Positions 15,246 through 17,388 of a stretch of DNA of 17,388 bases are shown piece by piece. The stretch comes from an uncultured Clostridia bacterium (GTDB lineage Bacteria; Bacillota; Clostridia; Peptostreptococcales; Anaerovoracaceae). Under the pieces are notes generated by a model, which worked only from the letters and a program-made list of their open reading frames with translations, did not search any database and had not been told where the DNA came from. A program made the translations under genes and the position numbers. The DNA is taken from positions 1 to 17,388 of the forward strand of contig CAKQUI010000040.1 of NCBI GenBank assembly GCA_934277495.1, in the 5' to 3' direction. Positions within the stretch are counted from its first letter, which is position 1; each line of letters begins with the position of its first letter.

Positions 15246-15381
15246 CGAATGTCTTGTTCACAAAATCCGTTATCTCCGTTTTGAATATAAGCCCCAGCGC
15301 CACGGCCAGAGCGACAAGGATAGCTACCTGTACAAGTTCCATCCCTTTCTTGCTTTTAAAGTTCATGTATCTGAATCTCAT
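15223..15381 (-). CDS. Short Flp-pilin-like protein (DUF6133-like)
   Basis: A 52-residue protein: basic N terminus, then KKGMELVQVAILVALAVALG, a single hydrophobic helix (about 16-33), and the short tail KTEITDFVNKTFDGLNDFN. Position between tadC and tadE and overall form suggest the major pilin subunit; from memory it matches small clostridial DUF6133 proteins. The only nearby Glu is at +2 after Gly 13 rather than +5, so cleavage is not assured. AAGGAG lies five bases before the ATG, one of the best ribosome binding sites in the operon, fitting high expression. Confidence 0.75.
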   Translation of the reverse strand: MRFRYMNFKSKKGMELVQVAILVALAVALGLIFKTEITDFVNKTFDGLNDFN

Positions 15382-15395
15382 TTTATCTCCTTGTA

Positions 15396-16415
15396 TCATA
15401 ATCCCAGCAGAGCCGGAGCTACAGTTATCACCACAAGCACCATCAGGAACATGACAAGCGGCAGCGTAAGCTTCGTTTCCGCCAGTTTCCCTTTCTCTTC
15501 ACAATTCTGTTTCCTGTTTATCCACAGGACTTCACTTTCTCTCTGCAACTTTTCTGTAAGCTCGACTCCTTTGTTTATATTGTCATTTATTATATTGGAG
15601 ATCCTCATAAGCTCCATGGTGCCGTTTTCTTTGGCAAATTTCCTGAATTCATCATTTATAGAGCTGTTCGTCGTCCTGACAGAAACATATATTTCCTCCA
15701 TTCGGTCCAGAAAATAGTCCCTTTCATCACCTCTGAATCGCAGACTTTCAGTTATCGTCCGCTGGAATGCACTGTTCAGTACAAGTCCGGCATTCAGCAG
15801 AAGCACAAGTTTATTGACGAATTCCGGAAGGTTCCTTATGACGGATTCACGTTCCTGTTTTCGGATCTTCTCAAGAGGCGACAGGTGCGTCCTGTATATC
15901 AGAAAGGCTATGACAGCAGTTGCGAATATCATGATTATGCTGTTGTTTTCTCTCTGTGTCTCCCACGATACCTGCTCTCCCGAAGAAAGTTCTGCCGGAA
16001 GCAGTATCTTTTCTTCTGACAGGTTGTCGTTGAACCCGTTCACGGTTTTTCTCAGTTCATATTCTATCTGCTCCCGCTCGCTGCCTGATCCTCCATCTTC
16101 CTGCTCACTGCCTTTGCTGCTTTTTTCGTCACTGCTTCGAGGCTCCAGCGACACGTCTATCTTCTTTTCGACTGTTTCTGAATCGCCTTTCACTCTGGCT
16201 TTGAACTTTATATGTCCCGTGCCATGTCCGCTGTCCGGTCTTACCATGTACACTTTGCCATTTTCCCTGACGATATCTATCTCAGGCACTGCAGATTTGA
16301 CAAGATCTGCGGCTGTAAGCAGCAGTCCTGCCATTATCACCAGCAGTATCTGTCTGACGGCTTTCCTGCCAAGGATCTCTGCAGCAAGCTTTTGCCTGGT
16401 ACGTTTTTCTTTCAA
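15396..16415 (-). CDS. tadC: TadC-like type II secretion F-domain protein with extra N-terminal exported region
   Basis: Inner-membrane platform protein of the Tad pilus machine. From the TTG at 16415 it has 339 residues. A first membrane helix (about 23-38) is followed by about 110 residues, probably outside, with two beta-rich stretches (KVYMVRPDSGHGTGHIKFKA and LLPAELSSGEQVSWET) joined by a Ser/Glu/Gly linker. A second helix (IIMIFATAVIAFLIY) leads to the T2SSF cytosolic domain (RNLPEFVNKLVLLLNAGLVL and onward) and a C-terminal helix ending APALLGL. The start is set by AGGAG seven bases before this TTG; a TTG at 16433 lacks such a site. Neighbours TadB and TadA support the assignment. Confidence 0.87.
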   Translation of the reverse strand: MKEKRTRQKLAAEILGRKAVRQILLVIMAGLLLTAADLVKSAVPEIDIVRENGKVYMVRPDSGHGTGHIKFKARVKGDSETVEKKIDVSLEPRSSDEKSSKGSEQEDGGSGSEREQIEYELRKTVNGFNDNLSEEKILLPAELSSGEQVSWETQRENNSIIMIFATAVIAFLIYRTHLSPLEKIRKQERESVIRNLPEFVNKLVLLLNAGLVLNSAFQRTITESLRFRGDERDYFLDRMEEIYVSVRTTNSSINDEFRKFAKENGTMELMRISNIINDNINKGVELTEKLQRESEVLWINRKQNCEEKGKLAETKLTLPLVMFLMVLVVITVAPALLGL

Positions 16416-16437
16416 TGATGATCTCCTGTTCAAAAAT

Positions 16438-17184
16438 TCATACGTCTATATCTGACAGTTTCTCCATAAGATATATGCCGTACAATGTCGCTGCCAATGC
16501 GCCGGTCATTATGACTCTGCCGGCCAGAGTAGTATACAGTGGGGTTATATATGATAAAGATCCTATATTCATCAATGCGAGCATCAGCAGCGGCATAGCT
16601 GATATCATCCTGCCTTCAAGTTTCTTCTGAGATGTTATCGTCTTTATCTCACGCTGGATATTCATTTTGTCAGTCAGTATCTCCGTAGTATGCTCTATGA
16701 TCTTTTCCATGTTCCCGCCCATACTCCTGCAGGTGATATATACCTGCACGAAATTGTTTATATCTTCGATCCTGCTCCTGTGAGCAAAATCCCTGAGCAA
16801 AAGTTTGTCGCTTTCCTTGTTCTCTTTTATATTCACACGCATATACTGCAGCTCCCTCATTATCAGGTCGTCTCTGCTGTAAAGCACCGAAAGGTTCTCT
16901 TCTGCCTCCGTCAGTGCTTCGTCCATCTGCCGTCCTGCTGCGATGGACGCTGACAGCGAATACAGCATATCACGGAACTGTTTCTCAAGCCGGTTCATAC
17001 GCTGCGCAGCTTTTCTCTGCTCCCACAGAGGACGCACAAGATGTATCGCAGCACCTGCCAGAGCCGACAGCAGTATGCTCCTGTAAAACAGGAAGACTGC
17101 TGCAAATATGCACATATACCCTCCTGCATAGAAAAAAATCTTTTCCTTTCCGGATAATACATATACGGAATAATCTCTGATCAT
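16438..17184 (-). CDS. tadB: TadB-like type II secretion F-domain protein
   Basis: Second inner-membrane platform protein of the Tad pilus, partner of TadC and the TadA ATPase. The 248-residue protein has N-terminal hydrophobic segments (about 17-50), a T2SSF-type helical domain (QFRDMLYSLSASIAAGRQMD, FVQVYITCRSMGGNMEKIIE, REIKTITSQKKLEGRMISA) and C-terminal membrane helices. It is shorter than many TadB proteins, which run near 300 residues. The ATG at 17184 overlaps the tadA stop (ATGA) and has AGGAG seven bases upstream, so the two are probably coupled. Confidence 0.9.
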   Translation of the reverse strand: MIRDYSVYVLSGKEKIFFYAGGYMCIFAAVFLFYRSILLSALAGAAIHLVRPLWEQRKAAQRMNRLEKQFRDMLYSLSASIAAGRQMDEALTEAEENLSVLYSRDDLIMRELQYMRVNIKENKESDKLLLRDFAHRSRIEDINNFVQVYITCRSMGGNMEKIIEHTTEILTDKMNIQREIKTITSQKKLEGRMISAMPLLMLALMNIGSLSYITPLYTTLAGRVIMTGALAATLYGIYLMEKLSDIDV

Positions 17185-17388
17185 TTGTTTTCTCCTGTCA
17201 CATTCCCATCAAAACTGAAATCATATGATCTGCCGGATATCTCCAGCTTCTCACGGTTCATAAGTTCGTTTTCCGTCCGCCCCCTTTCATGGTCATATAA
17301 AGTGTTCACTGTGATATTACCTCCTTCCATTCCTGTAAGTTCTGCTATCTCTGTTATCTTCCTGCTGCCGTCTTTCATCCTGCTCATA
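17181..17388 (-). CDS. tadA: TadA/CpaF-type secretion ATPase, C-terminal end (partial)
   Basis: Only the last 68 or so residues are present; the gene starts beyond the window. The segment MKDGSRKITEIAELTGMEGG followed by ITVNTLYDHE is the conserved C-terminal motif of CpaF/TadA ATPases, which drive pilus extension and retraction. The end (SGRSYDFSFDGNVTGENK) is variable. The Walker motifs are outside, so activity cannot be judged. Stop and tadB start share ATGA. Confidence 0.85.
   Translation of the reverse strand, partial: MSRMKDGSRKITEIAELTGMEGGNITVNTLYDHERGRTENELMNREKLEISGRSYDFSFDGNVTGENK

Noticed and set aside
16416..16433. Upstream TTG start for TadC
   Set aside because: The AGGAG sits inside this extension at ideal distance from the TTG at 16415.

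Overview
This window reads as chromosomal DNA of a Gram-positive anaerobe of the class Clostridia. The reasons are the PolC-type replicative polymerase, the pyrH-frr-uppS-cdsA-dxr-rseP-ispG-polC order, a clostridial-style Tad pilus locus with DUF5702- and DUF6382-like proteins, Spo0A-box-like sites, strong GGAGG ribosome binding sites, and heavy use of ATA for isoleucine. I cannot name a genus. Nearly everything is on the minus strand; only one convincing gene, an mgtC-like one, is on the plus strand.

Region 1 (1-8560, minus) is a tight housekeeping operon read from right to left: UMP kinase (pyrH), ribosome recycling factor (frr), undecaprenyl diphosphate synthase (uppS), CDP-diglyceride synthase (cdsA), DXP reductoisomerase (dxr), site-2 protease (rseP), HMBPP synthase (ispG) and the first 775 codons of polC. 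It joins nucleotide supply, ribosome recycling, the MEP isoprenoid pathway, lipid-carrier and phospholipid precursors, membrane proteolysis and replication. The most striking point is that this PolC has no DEDD exonuclease domain inserted in its PHP domain: the PHP is continuous and keeps all its expected metal ligands.

Region 2 (8561-10811) is regulatory in character. Two divergent extended -10 promoters drive pyrH and an MgtC/SapB-family membrane protein. The mgtC-like gene runs 42 bp into the 3' end of a convergent hybrid histidine kinase-receiver gene. Upstream of the kinase are two exact TTTGTCGAA sites and a third, inverted one over a TTGACA element, which suggests Spo0A control. A strong rho-independent terminator insulates the kinase from larB.

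Region 3 (10812-12292, minus) holds larB (nickel-pincer cofactor synthesis) and a 5-formyltetrahydrofolate cyclo-ligase, possibly with their own promoter.

Region 4 (12293-17388, minus) is the distal part of a Tad/Flp pilus operon: the TadA/CpaF ATPase C-terminus, TadB, a TadC carrying a large extra N-terminal exported region, a 52-residue pilin-like protein, a TadE-like pseudopilin, a DUF5702-like protein, a second TadE-like protein with a tandem pair of zinc-ribbon-like repeats at an exact 52-residue period, a possible 17-codon peptide and a DUF6382-like protein. The genes overlap or sit a few bases apart, so they are probably translationally coupled. No stretch longer than about 210 bases lacks a gene. 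No tRNA, rRNA, CRISPR array or insertion sequence was seen.
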